A DNA stretch of 64,000 nucleotides from Symsagittifera roscoffensis (Eukaryota > Xenacoelomorpha > Acoela > Convolutidae), in NCBI RefSeq assembly GCF_963678635.1, contig NC_087069.1:42546688-42610687 (forward strand). The letters are read 5' to 3'. Positions 40,097-49,206 of this stretch are shown one piece after another; position 1 is the stretch's first letter; each line of letters opens with the position of its first letter. Below the pieces are notes generated by a model. That model saw nothing but the letters and a program-made list of their open reading frames with translations, did not search any database and was not told where the DNA came from. The translations under genes were made by a program, and so were the position numbers.

Positions 40097-43000
40097 TCAG
40101 CCTATACTTAAGTAATATTTCTTATGTAGATATACTTGTATGTTCGTATCAGAGAATATCACGTGTACAAGCGCGTACAATTCCCGAGGATGCAGTCTTC
40201 CTCTATTTGGATCGTACACTGGAAGCGAAAGCTCCTTCACGTCCATTTCCACAAGGAAGTCCCTCAGCCTCGTCAAAGACAAGACTAGATTTTCTGGGTC
40301 CACGTGTTGCTTCTCTGTCGCCCTCGTTACCAGGAAGCATAAGTACTTTCCCGGTATTTGCGACACCGCCGGGGGTAAGGCTGCTACGCCCCCTATCCCT
40401 GGTCTTTGCTTCCAAAGGAATTCCACGTTTTTATATTCCCTCTTAAAATCTGCCGCTAGCGCCGTCCTAAAACTCATGTCTGCGGTGATAGCTACCGCAC
40501 ATGTTCTGTTTGTGAGTATGAAATCACTGTCTGTTAGTATTATGTTACTAGAATATTCATTTGGTAAATTAAAATATGACTCAACTACCCTGCCTATGTC
40601 AGGTTTCTTAGGTTCTTCACCTGTTTCTGCTTCTAAGTTTCCTGTTTCTCTTGCTATTCTCAATTTTTTTATTATCAAGTTTTCAGTGTGGGTAAGTCCT
40701 ACCCCCACTCCCCGGACAAAAATATCCATCGGCGTCCCCGTCGATCGCATACCGGGTATTAAGTCAAGATTAGAAGCTGGAATGAGAAGTTGTCCTTCCT
40801 GGGCAGCCCAGGAAGGATCATCTCGTTCGGTCTTAATGTATTTCGCGCTTTCGCGATCTACGTCTTGAATCGTAACGCTGGTCTTTTCAGGGTCTGATGT
40901 CCTTTCGTTCAGCCACTCTAAGACACGCAGGTTCGTCAGGTCTTGTTCATTTGACTGCTGTTGCTCATCGTCGAACTCCACCTCGGGTTTCGACCAGTCG
41001 TCAACCCACTCATCGTTGTGATCATCGACTATGTCAATGTCCTGTGACACTGTTATTTCCTCTAAACCCACTACTTCCTCCACTATTTTCTTTAGATCTA
41101 TCCTATCCACTACAAAGTCGTCACCGTAAGGATTGTATTTCTTTCTTAGTCTCGTCCCGTCTTTCTGACGAGTCTGCATCGTGAACGGAAGATCTGGTTC
41201 CATGTTCTTGGGAACCTCTGTCTGTTCGGAATCCTGCCAATCTTCCTCTGCGTAGGGCAAGGTTTCATCGTCCGCTTCGATCTGTTCGTTTGGATCCAGG
41301 TCCAATGGTGTATCCGTACCTTCCTCTACGACTTCGTTTCCATCGTTCTTCTCCCTGGTGCCTTTTTCATTGACCTCACAAGCAGGATCCATCATTAGAT
41401 AATCCCCTTCTTCCATGTCTGCAGGTATACACCAGTCTTCTGTCGATGGATTGTGTGGCTTGATGTTCTCGTAGTGGGCGGCTCGGCCAGTACTCAGTCT
41501 ATAAAAGCGTCCCTCTTGGTGCACCTCTGTAATCATGAAGGGTCCCCTCCACTTCTTCAGAAGCTTTTTTGTCCCTTTCGGTGGTATAACGTTCTGAAAT
41601 ACCCATACGTAGTCTCCCACCGAGTAAGCCTTTGCACCAGCTGCTTTCTTGTCGAATCTTTTCCTCTGCCTTGCCTGTGCCTGCTGAGTGTTTCGTCTAC
41701 ACAAGTCGTTCAACTCCTGTTGGCGTCTGATCACATCCCTCACGTAGACCTGTGGGGATGTTTTCTTTCCCTCATACTCTGGGTAGAAGAATGTCAAGGG
41801 TAAAGATTTCTCGTGTCCCGTCAGCATCATGTGTGGACTGACTCCAGTGGTGGAGTGTTGCGTGCTATTATAAGCTCCCATCACCTGTGGAAGGTATCTG
41901 TCCCAATCGGTCATATACCTGGAACAGTATACTCTCAGCATCGATACTAACGTCCTATTCTGTCTTTCCACTAAGCCATTCGTCTGAGGGTGGTATGTCG
42001 TGGAGTGAGCCTGAGCGACCTGTGACCGTCTCATAAGCTCTTTCGTAAGCTCGCCTACGAAAGCCGTTCCATTGTCCGATTGAAACGTCATTGGACATCC
42101 GTGTCTTGCTATCCACGTATTGATCAGGTGGTCGCATGTCTCTTCCGCTGAGGCAGTTATGCAGGGCACGGCCTCTGCATACTTCGTGAAGTGATCTATC
42201 ATGACCAAGACTTGGTTGTAACCGCTGTCTGTCATGCATATCTTCTGGTGATCTATCTGCACCACCTCGTTGAATTCAGACGACTCAATTGATTGTAAAG
42301 GAAATCGCAACTTCCTAGGATCCTTGACCTGTTGGCATGACAGACATGCTGTCACCCATTTCTCGCATGCCTTTTTCATCCCAGGCCACTCAAAGCGCTT
42401 CAGGATCCTCTGATATACTTTGTCGATCCCTTGATGGCCCATCTGATCATGCGACCTGAATAATAGTTCTGTCTGATAGAGTTGCGGCAACACTATCGCG
42501 TTATATTTGTATAAGACCTTGTCTTCTTCTCTTCTCCTGCAAGCCACGATCCCGTCCTTGTTCAGATATAATCTCCCCTCCTTCTGCATGAAGTATTGTC
42601 TCAGGATCCTATAGCTGTCTTCTTCCAGGTCACCTTTGTCAGGTGCACCGTTTTCTATCCACCTTTTTAGGTTGCTTGTCATGCGATCATTTCTCTGCGC
42701 CCTTAGAAGGTCCGAGAGTCTGTATCTCGCCTTCAAGTACGTCTTCATGACTCTCATCTGACTGTTCAGCTCGTTGGGCTGATGTGTGTCTTCTTCCATC
42801 TTAACGCACCAAATCTTCGCCAACGGTTGTGTTTCTTGTTGAAACGGCTGAAGATCAGTCCTGACTACCTCTTTCTGCGGCAACAGGCTTATCGAACGTT
42901 TCGATACCGCTATCGTTTCTAAGTCATCCGCTGCGTTGTCAAAGACTCTTTCGCTTGGTATTAGGTAGCGATCACTGTCAGGATCCTGGTACACCTCTCT

Positions 43001-44890
43001 GTCCAGGTTTCTCGCCCGAGTTTCCACTAGTAGCGTGTGTATCGCCAGTTCTGACAGTTCGGATCCCGAAGTCGAGTTCCTGTCGGAATAGGTGTCCATT
43101 CCTGAGTTTCGGGATTCATCATCCGTCGAAGGTGTTGTGCTGGAGACTGCACGCTCCTCCAGATCCTGTCCGTATTTCCTTCGCATCCATCTGAACTCCC
43201 CGGACAAAACCTTGTTCTCTAGGTCCTGTTTCTCATCAGGAATTTTCTCGTCTATCTCGGACTCCCCGGACAAATTCACTTGTCCCGGGTGTTGATCTTG
43301 TGATTGCTGGTTCTTCTCCTCATCCTTCTCCCCGGACAAATAGTCTTGCGGCAGATTTTTTCCTACAACTTCACCCTCTTTATCCCGGTCTACAAAGGTG
43401 ACAGTTTTCTTTTGCTTGCCGCTCTCCCGTCCTTTCTGTCCGTAAGAAGTACTGGTTAAAATCTCTTGGGGTATTGAGGATACTAGTTGCTGAACTATTG
43501 TCCTACAATCCCTCTTGTTCTCTTCGTGCTGTTGTCTGGACGGCATGATCTTCACTTTCTCACTGACTGTTAGCGATGCCACTGCTGCTGTCCACTCGGG
43601 GTCATCTCTGGTCACTTCTCTTTCTAACAATCCACCCAGTATCCGCATCACTTGTGGTGTGACTTGCACCGTTTTATCCAATAATGAGAGGCTGTTTATA
43701 TTCATGCGAGAGAGTTCTTGCTGTACCAGGTTCGAGCGCAGCAACAAATCCAAGGGGACCGGGTCCTCTCTTGACAGGATCTTTATCTCGGCTGCTTTCT
43801 CTACAGGTAAATCAGGATGCCCCGGAATTGGATGTCCCGACTTATCCAACCATCTCGTTAAGGGAAGCTCTTCATAAGTTTCTTTGTCCAGAAACGAGAA
43901 TCCCTCTTTTACTTCCGCCTGATTGGCCTGCTTCTGCTCCAATCTTTCATAGAACTCAGTTTTCTTGCTGAGACTGTCAGCATTCTGATGTTTATCACGC
44001 ATCCTATGTTCGATTATCATATGGTAGCCATCCAATCTGACTATCCATCTACCAATATAACTCTGATCCATCGAGTAGGTCTTCAACCAGGATAACGCTC
44101 TGTTGTCCACGCGTAACTTGAAGGGAGCGCTCCCCAAGTGTACACGGTACTTCTCCACGAAGGTAACTACTGCAAACATTTCTGCTTTTGGTGCGCCATA
44201 TTTCATCTCTGTGTCACTCAGGACCTTGCTGCCGTATGCAATGGGACGGAGAACTGTTCTTCCGTTCCATTCTTGCTCTTGATGCAAGATTCCTGAGATG
44301 GCCACCACCGATGCGTCCGTGTCAAGAACATACATGCCCTTTTCTGTAGGCATGCCTAGCACTGGCGCTTCGCACAGTTCCCGCTTTATGTTCTCGAAAG
44401 CAACTTGTGCTTCATCGTTCCATTCGAACTTCTTCCCTTTGTTGCGCATCAGCTTCTGCATCGGATACACTTTGTCCGCATATCCCTTAATGAATTCTCG
44501 GTAGTAATTGGCAAACGCTAGGAAGCTCATGAGCTGTGTGTCCGTTCTCGGAGCTTTCCATGTCAACACTGCTTCCACTGCGTCCGGATCTGGCCTCACA
44601 CCATGCCTGTCCACCATTCTTCCCAGGTACTTGATCGAATCCCTAAGGATTTCACATTTCGATGGTTTGCATTTCAAGCCTGCTCTTTTCATACATCCGA
44701 AGACCTCATCGAGCCGATCAATGTGATCCTCTAGGCTCGGTGTCGCTATGACTACGTCATCCACGTAGCACATCAAGAGGTTCCCGTACTTTTTGGTCAC
44801 TCCTGTCAAAGCCTGAGCCATCAGCCTTTGAAAAGTTGCTGTCGCATTGCACAAGCCGAAGGGCATCCTCTTCCACTGGTACAATCCCAA
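40097..44890 (-). CDS. B2 pol: RT, RNase H, spacer, integrase and macro-like domain
   Basis: It has 1,597 codons. From N to C: RT from WKRMPFGLCNAT with CYVDDVVIATP; RNase H (VLDTDASVVAIS, AEMFAVVTF, DNRALSWL); a ~390-residue acidic spacer with three LSGE motifs; integrase HHCC (SHDQMGHQGIDK, CLSCQQVKDP); catalytic D-D-E (VQIDHQK, FQSDNGTAF, LVERQNR); a GPY-like tail (KKWRGPFMITEVH); an acidic linker; an IFVRGVGVGLTHTENL block; and a macro-like domain at ~1445-1597 (VAITADMSF, VAALPPAV, YLCFLVTRA, LSLPVYDPNRG). It is intact from here to the end. Confidence 0.9.
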   Translation of the reverse strand: MGLYQWKRMPFGLCNATATFQRLMAQALTGVTKKYGNLLMCYVDDVVIATPSLEDHIDRLDEVFGCMKRAGLKCKPSKCEILRDSIKYLGRMVDRHGVRPDPDAVEAVLTWKAPRTDTQLMSFLAFANYYREFIKGYADKVYPMQKLMRNKGKKFEWNDEAQVAFENIKRELCEAPVLGMPTEKGMYVLDTDASVVAISGILHQEQEWNGRTVLRPIAYGSKVLSDTEMKYGAPKAEMFAVVTFVEKYRVHLGSAPFKLRVDNRALSWLKTYSMDQSYIGRWIVRLDGYHMIIEHRMRDKHQNADSLSKKTEFYERLEQKQANQAEVKEGFSFLDKETYEELPLTRWLDKSGHPIPGHPDLPVEKAAEIKILSREDPVPLDLLLRSNLVQQELSRMNINSLSLLDKTVQVTPQVMRILGGLLEREVTRDDPEWTAAVASLTVSEKVKIMPSRQQHEENKRDCRTIVQQLVSSIPQEILTSTSYGQKGRESGKQKKTVTFVDRDKEGEVVGKNLPQDYLSGEKDEEKNQQSQDQHPGQVNLSGESEIDEKIPDEKQDLENKVLSGEFRWMRRKYGQDLEERAVSSTTPSTDDESRNSGMDTYSDRNSTSGSELSELAIHTLLVETRARNLDREVYQDPDSDRYLIPSERVFDNAADDLETIAVSKRSISLLPQKEVVRTDLQPFQQETQPLAKIWCVKMEEDTHQPNELNSQMRVMKTYLKARYRLSDLLRAQRNDRMTSNLKRWIENGAPDKGDLEEDSYRILRQYFMQKEGRLYLNKDGIVACRRREEDKVLYKYNAIVLPQLYQTELLFRSHDQMGHQGIDKVYQRILKRFEWPGMKKACEKWVTACLSCQQVKDPRKLRFPLQSIESSEFNEVVQIDHQKICMTDSGYNQVLVMIDHFTKYAEAVPCITASAEETCDHLINTWIARHGCPMTFQSDNGTAFVGELTKELMRRSQVAQAHSTTYHPQTNGLVERQNRTLVSMLRVYCSRYMTDWDRYLPQVMGAYNSTQHSTTGVSPHMMLTGHEKSLPLTFFYPEYEGKKTSPQVYVRDVIRRQQELNDLCRRNTQQAQARQRKRFDKKAAGAKAYSVGDYVWVFQNVIPPKGTKKLLKKWRGPFMITEVHQEGRFYRLSTGRAAHYENIKPHNPSTEDWCIPADMEEGDYLMMDPACEVNEKGTREKNDGNEVVEEGTDTPLDLDPNEQIEADDETLPYAEEDWQDSEQTEVPKNMEPDLPFTMQTRQKDGTRLRKKYNPYGDDFVVDRIDLKKIVEEVVGLEEITVSQDIDIVDDHNDEWVDDWSKPEVEFDDEQQQSNEQDLTNLRVLEWLNERTSDPEKTSVTIQDVDRESAKYIKTERDDPSWAAQEGQLLIPASNLDLIPGMRSTGTPMDIFVRGVGVGLTHTENLIIKKLRIARETGNLEAETGEEPKKPDIGRVVESYFNLPNEYSSNIILTDSDFILTNRTCAVAITADMSFRTALAADFKREYKNVEFLWKQRPGIGGVAALPPAVSQIPGKYLCFLVTRATEKQHVDPENLVLSLTRLRDFLVEMDVKELSLPVYDPNRGRLHPRELYALVHVIFSDTNIQVYLHKKYYLSIG
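40686..40725 (-). promoter_or_regulatory. Candidate internal polypurine tract of B2
   Basis: A purine-rich run (TTGTCCGGGGAGTGGGGG, then TAGGA, on the minus strand) lies inside pol, upstream of the macro-like domain. This 40-nt segment is identical to 14903-14942 in A, while flanking sequence differs at many positions. Its core equals the PPT at the 3' LTR. It could prime a second plus strand, as central PPTs do in some retroviruses and Ty elements. Confidence 0.4.
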
Positions 44891-44938
44891 TTCGCACGCG
44901 AATCCGGTTTTCTCTCTGTCCTTCTTTCGCAGAGGGAC

Positions 44939-47900
44939 CTACCAGAAGGCAGAACCCAAGTCCAGTGTGGTGAAGAACTTGGCATCACCAAGTTTAGATA
45001 GGTTCTCGTCTATTCGCGGTATCGGGTACGCATCTTTAATCGTTACCGCGTTCAAGTAACGAAAGTCGCAACAAAATCTAAGCTGCCCCCCTTTCTTTTT
45101 CGCCATTACTACTCCGCAAGCCCATGGTGATTTCGAGGGTTCTATCATGTCGTATTCAAGCAACATTTCTATTTCCGCTCGGCACGCTTCCGATTTATGT
45201 GGTGTCATTCGCCTTGCGCCTTCCCTATGGGGAACGGCGCCCTCTTCTAGTTCGATTTCGTGTTCGACGAAATTACAGCAACCGATGTCCGCCTTATGTT
45301 TTGAAAATACTTCGGCGTTCCGATCTAGGAGGTCCCGCAATTTTTCAAAATCTCCCTCACCTATTTTTCCTTTTAAATGTTCTATTTCTGGCAAAACCGG
45401 TTTGTCAGAATCTAGTTCATATGACGAGGGGCGTTCCGGAAAATTCGAGCAGCTTGATAAGCCGTCGTCCGTTTCGGATTTCATTGAAAACAATTTATGA
45501 ATAGATTTTAATTCATTAATTCTCTTTAAGATTTTATCTTTATTTGCATGATAAGGACAGTCTTTCACACTATATTTCTTCAAGTTTTGTGACTCTTCAT
45601 AGTCGGTCCTCATCGGCAATGCGTAACCAAGCTTCTTTCCACGCTGGATTGAAACCGTGGTGTCCAGTGTCTTCAACAACACACTGACACACAGTCCGTT
45701 TCGCGTTACCGAGAAGCTCCGGCCTAAAATCACCGAACTCTGACTATTTGGATTCGGTACTAAGCAAACCTGTTTACTATCACTTAACGAATTTAAATTT
45801 CTCATTCTAAAAATCGCTACTACAGCTTGTCCTGGTTGTAACTTTACTTTTCTATCCAAAAAAACTGGTACCTTATTTTCATCTGTTATTATCCTATTAA
45901 TGGGTCTCTTAACATACTTTCGGTCCGGGTTTCTAATCCGTATTAGACCGTTGTTTAAGTCAATCATCACGTCAAAGTTCCTGACAAAATCTCTGCCCAA
46001 GATGAATTGGTCGGCATCGTCCAGATTCTCTACCACCAGGAAGCTCATCCAAAGGTTCCGTCCTCCCATGTGAAGGACCGTCACCGGTGTTCTTCCGGCT
46101 ACGTAGATAGCTCCTCGATTTGCAGCGGCTAGTCGGAGATTCGTAGGAATCAAATCTTCCCGCGTGAAGCCCATTCTCTCCCAGGTTTTTATCGGCATCA
46201 CACTCACCACCGCGCCTGTGTCCAGAAGCCCTGTGACTCCGATTTTTGTTCCGTTGGTGTCAAGCAGGTGTGCTGTCACATCTGCTTCATATCCAATATG
46301 TACCGCGTCTTGTTCCATCATGGCGTCATGGCCTATCCTGCGGACTTTGAGTTCCTCTTCACCCAAATAGATCTGCCCCATTTGGTCATCATCTGTTGTT
46401 ATGTAAGTCCTGGTGTAGATGCTGATTCCATCCACGTTCAGCATTATTTGATACGGCCCATAGACCTCCAAGTAGCGTCCATGAAGTTTCTTCATGCGAG
46501 GGCCACCCGTCGTTAGTAGTGCTCGCACAGCTCTCGACTCAGTGCGTGGCTCCACCTGCCTCAGATAATCTGCATATGTGTCCAAATGCATTAAAGTGAA
46601 CTCTGATGGTTCACTCAAATTTCTTATTACCTGGTGTCCAGCCACTGAGATTATCGACTGTATCTTCTTTCCTTGCGGCGCCATGCCGAACCTCTTACCG
46701 GAGATCACTTTAAGTTTCATATCTAAACTGCTTGGTGTTTTCGTCTCCTCGAACTCCGTTGCTTCGAAGGTATTCAGTTGCTCCTGAAGCTTTTCATTTT
46801 CCAGTTCAAGTTTCACTTTTTGTTCGATCTCTTTCGTCACCAGTTCCTGTTGTACTCTATTTAGAGCATCCTTTGCGGCTGCCTTGTAATCGATCTTGAA
46901 GTCATCGGCCGCAGTTGCTGGTTCCGGTTCACATGCTTCTCCTGTTACCGCTTGCATTTTCTTTGCCGCCAGCTCTTGAGGTTTGTCCTTCCTGCGTGCC
47001 TCTGCTTCGTTTAAAAGTCGAGCCTTGCTTGCTTTCACTCCTGATAAAGCTTCTTCATGCCTTGGATGCTTGATGTCTGCCACTGCATCCCAGAATTGTG
47101 GACAGTCTGATTTAAAATGACCTTCCAAGTTGCAAAAGAAACACCTCGGGCCGAATTTCGCAATTACTCCTCTCATGAAATCCTCATGTTCCAACTCTGA
47201 CGCATCTTCGTCCTCGAGGCTAAAGCCTATTGCTTTCATGCCTTGTTTATAAGCTGGGCATGCTGACACATGATGGTCTGTTGAACTACAATTAGCACAA
47301 GAGCGTCTCTTGTCCATATCGTCCCTCGGTTTGTACCAATTGTTCCCTTGGTTCGCTGGTCCGTTGTTAAAATTGCCATAATTGTTCTTGTAATATCCAG
47401 ATCTCGAAGGAGGTTTCAGCAATAGATACTCTTTCGATTTGAGTCTCAACTCCTCCGGTGTTGGCGCATTAGTTGATAGTGGTGTGTAATGCGTTGCTAG
47501 CATCGTACGAAGTTCATCGTTTTTCACACCATCGATGAATTTTGAGGCTACGGCCAGGTTCATCCTTCGATTTGACTCATCCGGTTGGCTGCGTCTTCTC
47601 AGCATTTCCAAATCATCGAGAAACTTGTCTATAGTTTCATCTTCCCGCTGCCTCCGTTTCTCGAAGCGCATCATCGCCTGGTGCCCCTGCACCCCTGATC
47701 CGAAACGGTTTAATAAGATTTCGAAGATTTTCTCAGCAGTGCCACGTTGATACTGTTTCTTGGCCATGACACAGTTCAGGGCTGTCCCTTCTAAGTTGCT
47801 GGTGAGCGCGCTGCATTCCTGTCTCTCAGACAAGTCTTCTTCCTCGAAATGCAGCTTCATTGCCTCTATCCAGGTATCAATACAGCCATCAGATTCGTCT

Positions 47901-48217
47901 TTGTAGCATCTTGGTTTCTTAAAGACTCTTCTGGACTTTTCACTGCGTTCATTGGTTCTAGATAACCGCGTCAGGAATGTCTCCAAAGACCTGTTCAGGG
48001 GTTCAAATGCTGTGGCCATTGCCGTAGCATCCCTTGAGTGTCCCGCCTCGAGTGTCCTCACACCTTGTCGAAGGCTCTGTGTGCGGTACATCCCTACAAT
48101 CCGAATCACCATGAGCGTTTCCCGCTTGGCCCATGTGACTCCTCCTCGGGCTTGTATGCCCCATGTTGCCAGAATCGCTTCTCCCGGTCGCATGTGTGCC
48201 TTGCGTTGGTCGTTCAT
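44939..48217 (-). CDS. B2 gag-pol: partial gag, nucleocapsid, protease, RT start
   Basis: It has 1,092 codons in the same frame as the downstream pol. Gag is homologous to A from AFEPLNRSLETF onward; the first ~45 residues do not match and the N-terminal ~60% of gag is missing. It has zinc knuckles CANCSSTDHHVSAC and CFFCNLEGHFKSDC, protease LLDTGAVVSVMP, and RT up to TTLDLGSAFW. A single TAG at 44939 replaces the Gln codon found in A within the conserved FWQVPL motif, so it is a nonsense mutation, not a recoding site. There is no stop between gag and pol. Confidence 0.9.
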   Translation of the reverse strand: MNDQRKAHMRPGEAILATWGIQARGGVTWAKRETLMVIRIVGMYRTQSLRQGVRTLEAGHSRDATAMATAFEPLNRSLETFLTRLSRTNERSEKSRRVFKKPRCYKDESDGCIDTWIEAMKLHFEEEDLSERQECSALTSNLEGTALNCVMAKKQYQRGTAEKIFEILLNRFGSGVQGHQAMMRFEKRRQREDETIDKFLDDLEMLRRRSQPDESNRRMNLAVASKFIDGVKNDELRTMLATHYTPLSTNAPTPEELRLKSKEYLLLKPPSRSGYYKNNYGNFNNGPANQGNNWYKPRDDMDKRRSCANCSSTDHHVSACPAYKQGMKAIGFSLEDEDASELEHEDFMRGVIAKFGPRCFFCNLEGHFKSDCPQFWDAVADIKHPRHEEALSGVKASKARLLNEAEARRKDKPQELAAKKMQAVTGEACEPEPATAADDFKIDYKAAAKDALNRVQQELVTKEIEQKVKLELENEKLQEQLNTFEATEFEETKTPSSLDMKLKVISGKRFGMAPQGKKIQSIISVAGHQVIRNLSEPSEFTLMHLDTYADYLRQVEPRTESRAVRALLTTGGPRMKKLHGRYLEVYGPYQIMLNVDGISIYTRTYITTDDDQMGQIYLGEEELKVRRIGHDAMMEQDAVHIGYEADVTAHLLDTNGTKIGVTGLLDTGAVVSVMPIKTWERMGFTREDLIPTNLRLAAANRGAIYVAGRTPVTVLHMGGRNLWMSFLVVENLDDADQFILGRDFVRNFDVMIDLNNGLIRIRNPDRKYVKRPINRIITDENKVPVFLDRKVKLQPGQAVVAIFRMRNLNSLSDSKQVCLVPNPNSQSSVILGRSFSVTRNGLCVSVLLKTLDTTVSIQRGKKLGYALPMRTDYEESQNLKKYSVKDCPYHANKDKILKRINELKSIHKLFSMKSETDDGLSSCSNFPERPSSYELDSDKPVLPEIEHLKGKIGEGDFEKLRDLLDRNAEVFSKHKADIGCCNFVEHEIELEEGAVPHREGARRMTPHKSEACRAEIEMLLEYDMIEPSKSPWACGVVMAKKKGGQLRFCCDFRYLNAVTIKDAYPIPRIDENLSKLGDAKFFTTLDLGSAFW

Positions 48218-48218
48218 C

Positions 48219-48507
48219 CTTTTTTATTATCAAGTTTTCTTCGTTACCCACACTGAAACTTGATAATAAAAAAATTGAGAATAGCAGAAAGAAACATAAC
48301 AACTTTATCTGGCGATTACGAACAGTACGAAAATCGAGACTAAAAAACAACAACGAACTACCGAACAGCAGAGGACGTTCCGAGTTGCAACTATTGTGCT
48401 GTTACAATAGTTGCAAGGCCGTTGCGAACAACGGTGAAGGGTAAAAACCAGCCCTCCGAGTTAGCGTGAACCTGAGGTTAAGGAGCTTGATTCGCCGGAT
48501 TCAAGAA
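48219..48507 (+). repeat. Foldback junction and inverted B LTR fragment
   Basis: The segment 48221-48240 is the reverse complement of 48255-48273 (CTTGATAATAAAAAA arms), a hairpin whose arms both derive from the pol THTENLIIKK coding region (compare 40660-40690). From about 48280 to 48507 the plus strand equals the reverse complement of 31659-31886, an LTR interior in the opposite orientation to B2. The pol-to-LTR join lies at a shared AATAGCA. Confidence 0.7.
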
Positions 48508-48707
48508 NNNNNNNNNNNNNNNNNNNNNNNNNNNNNNNNNNNNNNNNNNNNNNNNNNNNNNNNNNNNNNNNNNNNNNNNNNNNNNNNNNNNNNNNNNNNN
48601 NNNNNNNNNNNNNNNNNNNNNNNNNNNNNNNNNNNNNNNNNNNNNNNNNNNNNNNNNNNNNNNNNNNNNNNNNNNNNNNNNNNNNNNNNNNNNNNNNNNN
48701 NNNNNNN
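48508..48707. other. Assembly gap (200 N)
   Basis: A run of exactly 200 N is probably a fixed-size scaffold join. The order of elements on its two sides is therefore not guaranteed. Confidence 0.99.
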
Positions 48708-49137
48708 GTCCGGATCGGTACTGTTCTAGGGCCATTTTATTAATGTCTGCATCTTCGTCCGCGCTAATGTATTTAACCGAATGTTTGACTGGGCTGCCCA
48801 GTCTTTTAGGCCCCTGGTTTTTCGTGGATCGCTTACTACGCCTAACGCTCGCACTTCCTTGATCGTCTACGACTGAGTCGTCCGAAATTCCTGGCGGATA
48901 TCCGTGTTCGCCTGCTGTCTCAGTTTGATTTTCCGTTCTGGATTTAATAATTTCGTCCGCCGTTCTTTGCAGACCTCTAGTTAACACTTGATCGGCGAGG
49001 CTTTGCCATTCTTCTTCTCCCATATCTTGTTTTTGGAACGCATTCAAGATTGAGCTCGGTGACGTGTCCCTTGTTATGCGATTCCTAGAGTGTCCATTTT
49101 TGTTGCTCGAACTGCCTGGACGATCAGCTTGATCCAC
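48708..49137 (-). pseudogene. Element C integrase C-terminal tail
   Basis: It is about 143 codons before the gap and ends in the basic tail block RRSKRSTKNQGPKRLGSPVK, which resembles the R-x-S-x-R...P-x-R-x-G-S-P end found in many Ty3/gypsy integrases. Any downstream sequence is lost in the gap. Confidence 0.6.
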
Positions 49138-49206
49138 ATCTGATTGTTTTGGATCAGTGACTTCTTCTGCTGTTACAGCAGCTTTTTTTTTTCTTTACCC
49201 TTTGAC

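Larger units (their letters stand above)
31181..48507 (-). mobile_element. Element B2: giant Ty3/gypsy-type element, 5'-truncated
   Basis: On the minus strand it has partial gag, NC-PR-RT-RNaseH-spacer-IN-macro (to 40097), ORF2 (about 39700-32921), 3' UTR and 3' LTR. The 5' LTR, leader and N-terminal gag are missing. Instead it ends at about 48218 in a foldback plus an inverted LTR fragment beside the 200-N gap. Coding is better preserved than in A: one UAG in gag-pol and one break in ORF2. Confidence 0.85.

Noticed and set aside
44939-44941. UAG in B2 as programmed readthrough
   Set aside because: It lies in the middle of the RT domain at a residue that is Gln in A, which is not a plausible recoding position.
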